This document shows positions 1-10,838 of a stretch of 64,000 nucleotides of DNA, in pieces (the stretch's first letter is position 1; each line of letters starts with the position of its first letter). Below the pieces are notes generated by a model, which saw nothing but the letters and a program-made list of their open reading frames with translations, did not search any database and had not been told where the DNA came from. The DNA is taken from positions 10,038,606 to 10,102,605 of the forward strand of contig CM046348.1 of NCBI GenBank assembly GCA_025403435.1, written 5' to 3'. Origin of the DNA: Artocarpus heterophyllus (Eukaryota; Streptophyta; Magnoliopsida; Rosales; Moraceae). The position numbers and the translations under genes were made by a program.

Positions 1-102
1 TGATTAATATAGAATTTACTACTAAGTTTATGACCGCATATATTTGAATATCTTCAAAACAAGAGAGTTTATTTTATGTACTATGTTATGTATGTATAGC
101 AG

Positions 103-2123
103 TGCCTGCTGATACAGACAAGGAAGTGAAAGCAGCTCCAAAAGCAAAGCCCAAAGCTCCGGCAAAAGCCCCGGCGAAGCCGCTGCCTCAGATGATGGAA
201 GAAGATGTAATCCCTTCCCTTAAATCCGTTCTTGAAGCTCAGCAAGATATCACTGATATTCAGCTTTCTTTCCAAGACAACAGGGTCAGTACTATTCACC
301 TCTAAAATTATATGCTGTAGACTCCTTTTTTAGGGAAGAATTTGAAGCAAGGCCAAAAAAAAATTTTGAATTAAGGGAATGACCTTTTTTTTTTTTTAAA
401 CCAAAAAACACGTTTTTTTGACAGGTAAACTGTTTCAATTTTTTTCAAAAAAATAAGAAAAATGACTGTAGTAAGATAAGAAACCTCAACAGAATGAAAA
501 AAAAAATGAAACCGTTTTGATGTCTAAAAAGCTTTTTTTTGTGCAAAAAACTGATCAAAAAAACAGGGTCATTGACCAAATTTTTTTTTTCCAAAAAGTC
601 ATTTTTACAAATCCCTCCTCCTTTAGTGCACATGGTAGGATCACATTGAATATATAGGATATGACAGTATTATGAGATAATTGGATTGGAGTGTTTAGTA
701 AAGGAAATGATAAGTTTCAGTTAATTCATATTTTATGTTTGGTATTGTGTTATTAGGATAGAGGTTTTTTTTTTTTTTTTTTTAAAAAAAAGGAAAAAAT
801 TGGTATGAAATTGTTATTTTTTAAAATTTTAGGAACAAAAGTTTAATTCTGAAAATATTTGAGTCATATAAAAATAATATTTGGGCCCCTCAATTTGCCT
901 CCAATTTTTATACATCTTTGCCGGCAGTTATCAAAAATTTTTCATTAGATTTTCGAGTAGAGTATATTTGCATTGCTACATCATAAACTATTTATTTTTT
1001 ATATGATGCACCTTAAACTTTTAATCTTAGTACAATGCATCTTAAACTTTAAATCCATTAGTGATTGAGGTCTCATAGTTACTTTTAATTTTTGTTAAGT
1101 ATTCTGTCACACGTGTTAAGCTGCATTTTTTCTTAAAAAGATGAGCTTTGTCCTTAAACTTTTAATCTTAGTACAATGCATCTTAAACTTTAAATCCATT
1201 AGTGATTGAGGTCTCATAGTTACTTTTAATTTTTGTTAAGTATTCTGTCACACGTGTTAAGCTGCATTTTTTCTTAAAAAGATGAGCTTTGTCCTTAAGC
1301 AAGCTCACGTGCAAATTTCTTGACTAAAATTGTCTACGCTTTTTAACGCTTGTTATCTATTGGATCTCAATTGTCAATGCTTTCAAAATTCATGATGCAT
1401 TTTGCCAAGGATTAAAGTTCGGGCTACATCATACAAAAAACGAATAGTTTTCGAGCCTCAACTAGATAAGAGATTTCCAATCTAATCATTTAATAACCCA
1501 TTTGGGAACGCAATGGAAACTACAAAATGTGTTTTGTGGTTTCTAATTAATTTTTGGTTCAAATTTTGTAGAAAAACACTAAAGTAATTTTGCTTAGAGC
1601 TACAAAATACAGTTTCAATTGCATTCTTCAATAGGATATAAAATTTTTTTCGCCAAACAGTTTGATCTTATTTATAGGGTTTTTGGTTAGTGGTGGGAAT
1701 CATTCTTATTGTAACATGTAAAAGCTTTACACTATAGCAACTTTTTTTTTTTACTGTAAAATATGAGAGCCTTACACTGTTCATAACTGAGTTTGTGGTG
1801 TGAATCACCCTTAGCCAAAGACCACCTTAAACTCTCCCTAATGTGTTGCACCCACATGACTGATAAAAACTAATGATGGGATTAAATTAGTACAGTTGGA
1901 AGGTTCGTTTGCGAAGAAAGGGAATCCATATTCGTTTTGGGCATTCTTTCCAAATGGAGTGTTGACAGGTCCAAAAGGTTTCTCTCTTTCGTCGTATGGA
2001 TGGGGAGCAAGCACTGTTGAGCCATTTCTCATTGATGAGAAGAAGATTACAGCAAAACATGTCGTTTTCTGGGTTGAGAAGCGTTTGGCAGCTCAAGGAA
2101 TCATTCCTGTCTGGAAAGATTAA
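103..2123 (+). CDS. HHL1: HHL1-like chloroplast thylakoid protein, C-terminal two exons (5' partial)
   Basis: Two exons are visible: 103-284 (or starting at 100; two AG acceptors lie 3 bp apart) and 1896-2123, joined in phase 0, with TAA at 2121-2123. The first encodes an Ala/Lys/Pro-rich linker (AAPKAKPKAPAKAPAKP) followed by an acidic helix with EEDVIPSLKSVLEAQQD. The second encodes a compact domain with SFAKKGNPYSFWAFFPNG, YGWGASTVEPF and the C-terminus GIIPVWKD. I recognise this C-terminus as the family of Arabidopsis HHL1 (HYPERSENSITIVE TO HIGH LIGHT 1, At1g67700), a thylakoid protein reported to work with LQY1 in photosystem II repair under high light. That identification is from memory and no search was run. 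The transit peptide and upstream exons lie outside the window. The 1.6-kb intron carries a perfect 141-bp tandem duplication. The downstream TAA is the only stop used. Confidence 0.78.
1011..1298. repeat. Perfect 141-bp tandem duplication in the HHL1 intron
   Basis: Positions 1011-1151 and 1152-1292 read identical base for base, and the first six bases of a third copy follow at 1293-1298. The unit is AT-rich, has no coding potential and contains the motif CACACGTGTTAAG. Complete identity suggests a recent slippage or unequal-exchange event, or an assembly duplication. Confidence 0.93.
1690..1800. repeat. Interspersed repeat family 2 (GAGAGCTTTACACTG core), copy in the HHL1 intron
   Basis: Contains two imperfect AACATRTRAAAGCTTTACACT blocks flanking an ACTATAGCAACTTTTT-like centre. 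Similar sequence recurs near 3690-3830, 6340-6500, 19620-19760, 33985-34125, 34217-34376 and 58640-58740. The flanks often hold CAAACA / TGTTTG pairs, so this is probably a MITE, but I could not fix terminal repeats or target duplications here. Confidence 0.55.
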
Positions 2124-4509
2124 ACTCACTGTGTCTTCTCGTTCAACATTCATTCTACATTATCATTATAATTCGTATCTAAAATATATATTATTGACCA
2201 ACTAATGTATCAAACTTTTTGTTATTAACGTCCTCAAATGATTACACAAGAAACAAAACAAAACAAAACAAAAAAATGTTGCATTTCCATTTTGTCTCGG
2301 TTTTCTTGTCGTTTGTAATTTACTTACCCTTTTCATATATTTCTCTATCGCATCTCCAGCACTTGATTGGATATGACAGAAACCCAATGCAGTCGAAGAA
2401 AATTGATTCTTAAAACAGAACAGACCCAACTTGGCATTCTTAAATTTCTGGTATGTTGTCATCCTTTAATATATGTTTTGCTTATATCAGATTGCTTTTT
2501 GTAAATACGCCAATCAGTTCTTCTCATAGGCTACATTAGCTTGGTAATTTTTATGTGTATTGTATTCCAATTATCCTCCAGCTAGCATATTTCATGTTTT
2601 GAAGGGATACTCCAATTAACTTACAACAAAAGACACACACGTGCGAAGCACATGTCATTAACTAGTGGTAATAAAAAGTGACGGACCACCTAATTTAGAG
2701 TAAATTAAGTGGTATACCATTTCTTTAGCAACACTATCTATTCTACTATTTATATTTTTTTCTTTTGATTCATGCTACTTCTTTTAGCCAAAAAAGTCAA
2801 AATACCATTAGATAACGCTTGTTTGCCTACCCTAACTTAAAATACCTGTGATCAATTATGTCTTTAAACCCTTTGAAAGTGATTTATTTTAAACTTTCTC
2901 ATAGAAGTCATAATATTGAAAACAATACCGCAAAATTTGCATCTTTCTAATTTACCCAACTCAAAAGTTTGGCCCATAATTTAACTAGACCAGTCCGGTT
3001 AGATTTTTTAAAATTTTTTTAAGATAAAATGAGGGAAATAGAAAGCTTAGGTGGACTATTTAAGATTACTGTCATATATCTAAAACATGCTTAGCAAATA
3101 GCATATTAAAATAAATCGGTGTTATCTTCAGAATTAAAATACAAAAAAAATCCCACTTTTTCATTTTTTTCTCCTCTCTCTGCAAGAGAGATGTCTGAAT
3201 TGAAGAGAAAGAGGCGCTGAAATAGTTAGGTTTCGGTTTTCCAATGAGAGTTGGAATATATTAGATGACGGCTTTTTAAAATAACACATTAGATAACAAC
3301 TTTTGAAAAATTGTTGTCTAAAGTACGGGATATTTTAATGGTAATAAATACACGATTTATAACAAATGGTTTCTTAAACCATCGATGATTATTTCTAGCA
3401 GTGGGTGGTTTCCAATATGATTGTTTTCAACTTTCTCATATGATTGCTTTCGTTGGACAGAATGTGCATTTATATGTGCATTTATACCTACTTTTTAAAG
3501 AATAGGGAGGTTTTTATACCTACTTTTTAAAGAATAGGGAAGTTGAATTATATACATTATAAAATTCCAAGGATAAAAGTCAAAAGTGACTAAAATTCGA
3601 CGGGAACTTTTAAATTTTCTCCCATTATAGATAATCTTTTTAAAATTAACAGTATTTTGATTTGATAAGACATTTAGAACCATTGGTTCAATTCATTTTG
3701 GTTAAAAATACTGTAGAATTGTAGAATGTGAGTTTATATTATAGTTTACTTTTTATTGATATTATGGTATATAAGAATTATATACTATAATAACCAAAAA
3801 TTTTGATTGAAACTAATAATGTCAAACACTTTATGAATTTCATTTATTATATGTAGTTAAAACTGAAGTTTTATTAGGTTCTATTTTCTTTTTTTCTTTT
3901 TTTTTTTAAGAAAAAAGGGTTCTATTTTCTTTTAATTGAATATAAGTTGCTTTTAACGGCTTTTCTTGCTTATTTCCTTTTTTTTTTTTTGTTTTCAAAA
4001 GCTGTTTTGTTGTGGTAATAATGAGCTCCACTTCTAATTTTCCTATAAATAAAACTAGTTCGTTTATGTTTAAGGGCATAATGGCCTTAGTATTTTTTTT
4101 TAAAATGAAATTGATGAATGTGTATTAATTACTTAACATGTCTTTGTATACAAACCTACTAAGAAAAGAAGGGATGCAGGAAATAATAGATTTTTTAAAT
4201 TTTTTTAGGTAAATATTAAGTTTTGAAAATGTTTGTAATAAATGTCATATTTACAATGTAAACAAGAAAGTAAAAACATTATTTGCGCCTTAAATTTATT
4301 TGTTGTGTAAATATGAATTAGTTACACTATGAACAAAAAGGTAAATAAATTATTTACATAATAAATTTGACGTGTACTACAAATATTTTTAAAACTTGAC
4401 ATTTATTATAATTAGTTTTGAAAAAAAAAATGACATTTTCTATAATTTCTGCTAATAAAATATGGTAAATAATTAGTCCACAAAATATCACTTAACATTA
4501 ACAAAATAT
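2124..4509. other. Intergenic, no gene seen
   Basis: AT-rich sequence. The start is probably the HHL1 3' UTR; no strong AATAAA can be singled out. A 38-bp near-exact direct repeat (TACCTACTTTTTAAAGAAT core) occurs at about 3484-3541. A copy of repeat family 2 sits near 3690-3830. No open frame here looks like a protein. Confidence 0.6.
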
Positions 4510-4985
4510 AATTAGCTAGCGTTTAGGCCGCGTAATTCCCTCTGAGGGAATTGTAATAACAAAAACGACACCGAACTTTAGAGAGGATACTTTTGATATC
4601 TTTGAGAATGCTGGCCTCCACTGATAGAATGGCAGGACTTTCCACAGCCCGAACCGTGTTAATAACATCGGATTTCACAATCCAATCCTCTAATCCATGC
4701 TCCCTTCTGAACTTCGCCCCCTTACGAACATGAGCCACCACGCCAACGCCAAAGTGGTTCTAAGGGTGCGTTTGTTTCGTGGTTTGAATCACAGTTTAAA
4801 TCATTTTGCTACAGTATTTTTTCTCACAAAAATTTAAATCTTTATTCAAATTCTCTATTCAAATCTATAAACCAAACGGGCTCTAAATACAACATTCACA
4901 TTGATCTTAATGGTACCTCCAGCTGGTGGTGACCACTTGTTTCTTGGGTGTCAACGACGAAGCCAACAAAGGCAAGCCCTCCTGG
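4510..4985 (-). pseudogene. RNase H-like (RVT_3 type) coding remnant, split by a MITE
   Basis: Read on the minus strand, about 4968-4884 encodes WSPPAGGTIKINVNVVF, matching the W-PP-G-KINVD-AF opening of plant RNase H-like domains found in LINE-type retroelements and related domesticated genes. The frame resumes after the MITE at 4764-4883. It then reads VGVVAHVRKGAKFRR, the conserved-looking DWIVKSDVINTVRAV (the SD-x-x-x-V-x-A-V block), and ends in SLRGNYAA, where intact copies usually read R-x-x-N-x-x-AH. The first catalytic Asp is replaced by Asn in INVNVVF, and an in-frame stop lies just upstream of the W. I infer a dead fragment, not a working gene. The parent is probably a non-LTR retrotransposon; a decayed cellular RNase H-like gene is possible. 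Confidence 0.72.
4764..4883. mobile_element. PIF/Harbinger-type MITE, 120 bp, TAA target duplication
   Basis: Starts GGGTGCGTTTG and ends CAAACGGGCTC, so the ends are inverted. It is flanked by TAA at 4761-4763 and 4884-4886. The interior shares the family signature (GGTTTGAATCACAGTTTAAA, then TTTTGCTACAGTATTTT, then repeated ATTCAAAT). A 3-bp TWA target is the hallmark of Tourist/Harbinger elements. It lies inside the RNase H-like remnant. Confidence 0.85.
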
Positions 4986-6920
4986 GCCAAATTGACCCAT
5001 TTATTTAGGATATTTATGTTTTATGCCACTATTTTTATTTATAGATTGAATTACGTCCCACATTACAAAACTATTTGATTTTAGTCATGTGGCAAAACAA
5101 AGACCAAAGTAAAAAGACCAATGTATCCTCATTTTCATGAAGTTTTTTTCCTCTCCCTCGCTTTCTCCTTCTCTTTTCTCCAGCCGCCATCTCCTTTCTT
5201 CTCGCCCTCCTTCTTCCTCTCGCCTTCCTCCAACTGCTAACTCCGACAACAAAGACAAGACGTCGTGACCATGCATCCGTCGCCACCATGCGTTGCTCCT
5301 CCATCTCCTCTACAAGCAATCTTCGGCTCTTCCCCCCCACTACCTCTGTCTCCTCCTCCGTGTGATCTCCGACAAAAAAACGACTACGACAATGTCTCCT
5401 CCTCCAGATCGGTGCAGTCCTTCTTGCAAGGACCGCCAGTGATAGTGTCGTTCACGAGCTTCAGCCGCTTCGGCGCCGACCCCGACGACTTCGACGGCCA
5501 TTAACGGAGAATCCCGGCAAGGGAAGACAAATTTTTGAGTTCTTTCCATGGATTTTTTTTTTGTTATTTTTGTTTTTGTTTCTTTTTTTTTCGTTTTTTC
5601 ATATGTTTAATTTTTGTTTCAGATTTGATTCATTTTTTCTCCATATATCATTCATGTGATGTGTTTTTTGTAGTAATTTCATGGTTTTTTTTTTTTTTGT
5701 GTTCGAGTATTTTGCCGGCACGGGCACCGCGGGTGAGGGTGGATACTAGGTAGTACCAGGCAGATACTGGCTGCTATTATAGCCGTTACCGAAAACCGGG
5801 GATAACCGCAGTGGATATTGCGCACTAGTCGATGTGTATTTGGAATTCTAAATATAATGTGATGGCATGACAATAGCTTTTTTATGGCATAAGTCAGTTT
5901 AAACCTTATTTTTGTGGCATTTGTGTAAAGAGCTTTATTTTTTTAGTTTTTAAAATTGTTGTTTTACCCCACTTTTGTTTAATATTTAGCCTCCGTTGAA
6001 TTATTTTTATTTTCTATGCCACCTACAGTATTCTAAACCTTTCCTTTGCACCTATAACTTAATTTAAAATTTATCAATTTGCCCCTTAAAAGTTCTAATT
6101 TTAAATTTTATATTTAGCATTTTAAAAAGTTGCATAATCTTTCAACGTGAGGTATAATCTTCAAAGTCCAACCTGACCGCTCAAATTACGTCTTTAAGGT
6201 CTGACCTTATCGCTCAAATTACCTCTTTTGGACATCAATATTTTGCCCTTAAAGGTGTGTAAGTTGTGGTTAGCCATACACTCAGCTGAGCATGCAAAAA
6301 GCTCCACAATGGTGTTTGTAAATTTTGTAATATTAACACGCTGTTTGAAAGAATGGTTGGAACCAACAATTTTAATTTGAGAACTATAACATGTGAAAGC
6401 TATATACTCTAGCAACTTTTTACTTTATATTGTAACATATGAGAGCTTTACATTATTCATCGTTGTAACTGATGATTTCAACTGTTTTTTCAAACAGTCT
6501 ATGTAAAATACTATAAAAAAGGACAACATTGAATCTAAATGTCACTTGACCCTTCACCAATATATATATATATATATCAAAAGTTTTTTTTTTTGGGTAG
6601 AGGACAAAGCAATAGTTTTCAAAACTACAGCGCAAGTTTTTTAAATTACTCAAACTACAAGGTACGCTTCTATAATTTCCCATAAATTATAAGATAGAAA
6701 GATTCCCGAAATCCGAGCATTGTACTAAGGCAGGGTAACAATATTCCAAAATTATATCATAAACTAGTTGGAAAATAAAAACAAAATTTAAAACAAAAAC
6801 AAAAGAGTGGTAAAGTTACTTTACTGATATTGAAAATGCATTAAAAAAAGAGATTGTTGGCTTTGCTCGGTGGGGGTGAGTCAGATTCATGATCAGGTAG
6901 ATCTAAATCTGAAAAAATTA
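4986..6920. other. Intergenic, pyrimidine-rich block then AT-rich; no gene seen
   Basis: About 5140-5520 is unusually rich in C and T and opens frames on both strands that are only low-complexity Ser/Pro/Arg peptides. It resembles the filler carried by other elements in this window, so I treat it as transposon-derived or 5'-UTR-like sequence. Weakly inverted GTGGCAT-containing stretches at about 5010-5050 and 5860-5930 flank it, but I could not prove a target duplication. Repeat family 2 recurs at about 6340-6500. Confidence 0.5.
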
Positions 6921-7160
6921 AAGTTTATTTATTTTGATATTTAAATCACAGTTTGAATTATTTTGTTATAGTATTTTCTCTTATAAAAATTTAAGGGCCT
7001 GTTTGTTTCACGATTCGAATCACGGTTTGAATTATTTTGCTACAGTATTTTCTCTCATAAAAATTTAAATCTTCATTCAAATACTCTATTTAAATACTCG
7101 AACCAAACGGACCCTAATCTTCATTCAAATACTCTATTCAAATACTCGAAACAAACGGCC
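6921..7160. mobile_element. PIF/Harbinger-type MITE (outer copy), interrupted by a second copy
   Basis: The outer element carries the family interior (AATCACAGTTTGAATTATTT) on its left and ends CAAACGGCC at 7160. TTA flanks it at 6918-6920 and 7161-7163. Its left terminal repeat is decayed. A younger copy at 6995-7114 splits it; the sequence resumes with ATCTTCATTCAAATACTC after the inner element. Confidence 0.8.
6995..7114. mobile_element. PIF/Harbinger-type MITE (inner copy), TAA target duplication
   Basis: Begins GGGCCTGTTTG and ends CAAACGGACCC, with TAA at 6992-6994 and 7115-7117. It is 120 bp, the same length as the 4764 copy. The target TAA belongs to the conserved AAATTTAAATC of the outer copy, so this is a self-family nested insertion about 400 bp upstream of the next gene's start codon. 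Confidence 0.9.
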
Positions 7161-7517
7161 TTAAAAATCAGACCGAGAGGCTTTCCAATCTAACGGCTCT
7201 ATTTCGTTCTTTCAGATAGATTTACCCAACGCCCGCTTCTTTCTCACAATTTGAAAATGTTTCTTTTGCTCTCTCTCTTAAAATTCCCAGAGGCCCAAAC
7301 CAAACGGCTCTCTTCATCTTATCGCTTGTGTGTTACTACCATTTTGAATTTGTTGCCTCGGTCATTGCAACTCTCTCTCTCTACCCTTATCCGTTATAAT
7401 TCAAATTCGCACTTTCTCCTTAGCCATTGTTTTTTGAGTTTCTCCTTTCTTGCTAATTTTCACTCGCTCGTTTAGTCCCAAAGTCATTTCTTTCTCTTCT
7501 ACTTGTTTGTTGGGTCA

Positions 7518-10023
7518 ATGGGTTCTTGTCTCAGCAAGAAGAAACTCTCTTCTTCTTCTCCTTCATCGGCGGTTAATAATGAAAATGTTGCGTCTTCTTT
7601 GGCACAGGCAAGTGTAGTAGTAGTACCCGTGCCGGTAGATCCCGACACTTCAAACGGACCCAAAAAGGAACCCCAAAACCACCACCAGGAAGAAGAGAAA
7701 CAAGCAGAAACCACCCAGGTGAAGAAGGAAATTTTCCTCATCAAACATCGCAAAAGCCATGATGACAGAGACCGAAACTCTGCCAAAAGCCCACTTGAAG
7801 ACGCTGAATCTGCTCCTCCTGCTCCTTCTGCAGCTGTTGTGAGGACTTCCAGCTGCACCAAAGAGGAGGTGGACGCCATTCTCATCCAGTGCGGAAGGCT
7901 CAGCCGCAGTTCTTCTGGTAAAGCCGCTTCCTCTTCTTCGGCTTCTCGTTCCAGAAAGTACTCAGGTTCCAAGAGAAGCTACGATTTCGACAACAACCTC
8001 GTTGATGACGATGATAATGATGACGTCGTTAACGATGAAGGAGCGGCGGCGGTGATGGAGGAGAATCGTCCCCGAGAGAGGCAGCGCAGCCACCGGCGTT
8101 CGTCGTCGAGGGGCTCTCCTTCTCCTCAAGAGAGGAGGAGGAGGAGAACTCCCAGCAGGGAAAGAGACAACAACCAGCAGCAGCAGCGCTCTTCCAGCCG
8201 AGAAAGGCGGGTCAGCCAATCTCCTGGAAGGCGGGGCTCGACGGAGTCCTCTGCTGCACCTTCCAGTACTAATACTAATAGGCCGGGGAAGATGGTTTCG
8301 GTTCCGGCCACTGTTTCGTCGTCTTTGGTGATGGACAAGAGCAACAACTTGGACTCCACTGCCAACGCTAATGCCAATACTATTAAAAGAATTTCGGTGA
8401 AGAGAAATGTGGGGGAGGCGGGCTCAAGGAGCGCGGCGTCTCCACGCTCTCAGTCGCCAGCAAGAGGAGGGAATGGGAATGCTAAATCGTCCATTGAGCC
8501 ACAGCCACACCCACAGCAGCCATCGCTCAGCCGGAACCCATCGAAAAAGGCGGAGCAATCTCCCTACAGAAGGAACCCAATGAGTGAAATTGACCCGAAT
8601 ACCTTGGCTTATCCAAATCCTCATAACAACAATAGTAATAATAGCAGGGCTCAAGCCAAAAGCAGAAGAGAGACTTCTGTTGCTGAGGGAGAAGACAATA
8701 TCCTTGTCAAGGAAATCCCTACTCAGGTAGATTTAATTAACCTTTCTGCGCTCTCCAATTTACTATTTTATTTATTTTTGCAAAGGTTTGTATTGTTAAA
8801 TTTATGCTCGTTCTGCGTACTTTAGTAAGATATAATTTTTTGAATTTGTAAGAGAATTGGGGGGGAAGTTTGAGTGATGAATGGAATAAAATCATTGACA
8901 TTCTTTTATTTGCATTTCAAGATGAATTTGAAGCAAAATGTGGATGCAACAAATGATTCCTTTATTTACATATAGTAAATCATTTCAAGTGATGGAGTTT
9001 ATCAGTTGGGTTTTGTTGAAAACTTCGCATGATATAAGGAAACTTGCTTTTATCAGTCGCACCTTTTTTATTTTCTTGTAGTACTGTTACAGGACGGCTA
9101 AAGTTTTTTTTGCAATACCAAGTAATGTTATTACAACATGGTAATTCGATTCCTTCTACCTGCAGGCTCAGAAACCGAATGCAGGGACCAATTACAGAAG
9201 CAGCAGCAGAGTTTCCGCAGAGAACAAGAACTCACAACAACAGCAAGCAATGGTGGAGACAACTGTGGTGATCTCTGGTGCTGATACCAAACCCCAACAA
9301 ACATTGACAAGGACCAGGTCCTCTAGGAGATCCCGAGACCTAGACATCAACCCAGAAACTCTGTTAAACCCGAATCCGACACCATCTTACACTAGATTAC
9401 TTCTTGAGGATATTCAGAATTTCCACCAGAAGAACAACCCAAACCCAAACAACACCACTACCACAGTGGTATCGCTCCCACCATGCGTCAGTAAAGCCTG
9501 CTCTATCCTTGAAGCTGTGGCGGACCTCAACTCCGCCAAGGGTTCCAACCTGTCCTGCTCTGCTTTCTCTGAAGATCAAACCAACAAGGGAGTCAATAAC
9601 GCCTACAATTCTCTGTTGGACCCCACTAAAGAGCCTTTTGTGGAGTCAGAGGTGATTGTTGGCTGTGATGACTTGATGGAGCCAAGCTTCCACAAGTATG
9701 TGACAGTTAGAAGAGGTGGCGGCGGTAATGTTGCTCTTGCAGTGGATGCAGACGACCAAGAATCCTCAGGAAGCAATAGCTTTGCAGGAGGCAGCCAGAT
9801 ACAAAACTGGGGTTTATCATCCTCTTCGTGGGAGCCTAATTCGGCAGATTCAACAGACTGTTGGACTTTAAGGTCGAACGAGAGAGAGGAAGAGAGCTTG
9901 AGCGAAAGGAAGACAGATTCTTATGCAACTCAGCCACAGCGTAACCGAGGGATTGGGCGGGGCAGGCTTGGCTCCACCAAAGGGCTTCACACAGTTCCCG
10001 TCGTTGCAGCTGCAACACAATAG
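7518..10023 (+). CDS. Serine/arginine-rich protein like Arabidopsis At1g65710, probably N-acylated
   Basis: Two exons, 7518-8726 and 9166-10023, join in phase 0 to give 688 residues. The ATG at 7518 is chosen because it creates MGSCLSKKK, a fitting myristoylation site (Gly2, Ser6) with Cys4 for palmitoylation and a lysine patch, which suggests membrane attachment. The upstream in-frame codons have no ATG. A conserved KEEVDAILIQCGRLSRSSS block lies at about 115-133. It is followed by a poly-Asp stretch (DDDDNDD) and a long disordered Ser/Arg region with RRRSSSRE-like and SPGRRGS repeats. The C-terminal half contains RRSRDLDINPETLL and SYTRLLLEDIQNF. I recall these features from plant proteins annotated as uncharacterized At1g65710-like; no biochemical role is known to me. 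Its SR repeats resemble splicing factors, but there is no RNA-recognition motif. It is convergent with the transporter gene that follows. Confidence 0.85.
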
Positions 10024-10169
10024 TGCTTGTAGTTCAGTTTGCTAAATTTTTTTTAGTCTTTGTAGTTTTCTTGTTTGATCCTTGTTCACTAGGCTTTTAA
10101 AGAAAACTCTCCGTTGTGTTGTTACCTTCACTTTGCTGGCTTGTTAATTTATGAAATGGCTTAAGAAGG

Positions 10170-10175
10170 AATAAA
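10170..10175 (+). terminator. Candidate polyadenylation signal AATAAA
   Basis: AATAAA lies 147 bp after the stop codon of the preceding gene, in a T-rich 3' region. Spacing fits a plant near-upstream element; no transcript evidence is available. Confidence 0.5.
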
Positions 10176-10838
10176 GACGTGCATTTAAGAGTGTGATGAA
10201 TATCCAAATCTAATTTACGACATATGCCTTTTTCTTACAAATATTGTATTGACAAACTTAAGAAACTAACAGATGATGACAATTTAATTAGTTGTAAGTC
10301 CTCCAACTTCAACCATAGGTTGAAGATTCGAGTCATGTTTAGTCCCACTCAAACGTAGATGGCATTCTCCCTCCCTTTATATAAAAAAAATAAAAAATAA
10401 AAACTTAAAAAACTCTCTTATATAATGGTCCTTTCAAAAATTACAAGAGATACATCATACTAATTTATAATCAACACTTATCAACATCTACATTACAACA
10501 TCTACTCTACAGAGCAACTACTAAAAAAGTACAACAATTTTTGCCAAGGAAGCCTCCAATTGTAGCAAGCTTGAAGTTGAACATTAGTAGCCAATATTCA
10601 GCTTTCAATACGTAGCATAGGAGCACCAATAGCTTTAACCATTGCGGCGATATATGGTTGCATCATTTAGGACCCTATAATTTCCATTGCACCAGTAGAT
10701 GCATGATAAGAACCTCCAGTCGTCCAGCATCTATACAACCAAGTCGGCACTACAGGAAAGATGTGGTGCAGCCACCCAACCAGCTTCCATATTCTTGTTT
10801 TCTTTGTTAAATGCATTTCCACGGATCAGATGCATATA

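Noticed and set aside
5071..5549. Overlapping open frames on both strands over a pyrimidine-rich block
   Set aside because: The peptides are low-complexity Ser/Pro or Arg/Glu runs caused by CT-rich DNA, with no domain and no plausible splice partners.
7499..8654. Minus-strand frames opposite the SR-rich gene
   Set aside because: They mirror the Ser/Arg codon repeats of the real gene and show no motif.
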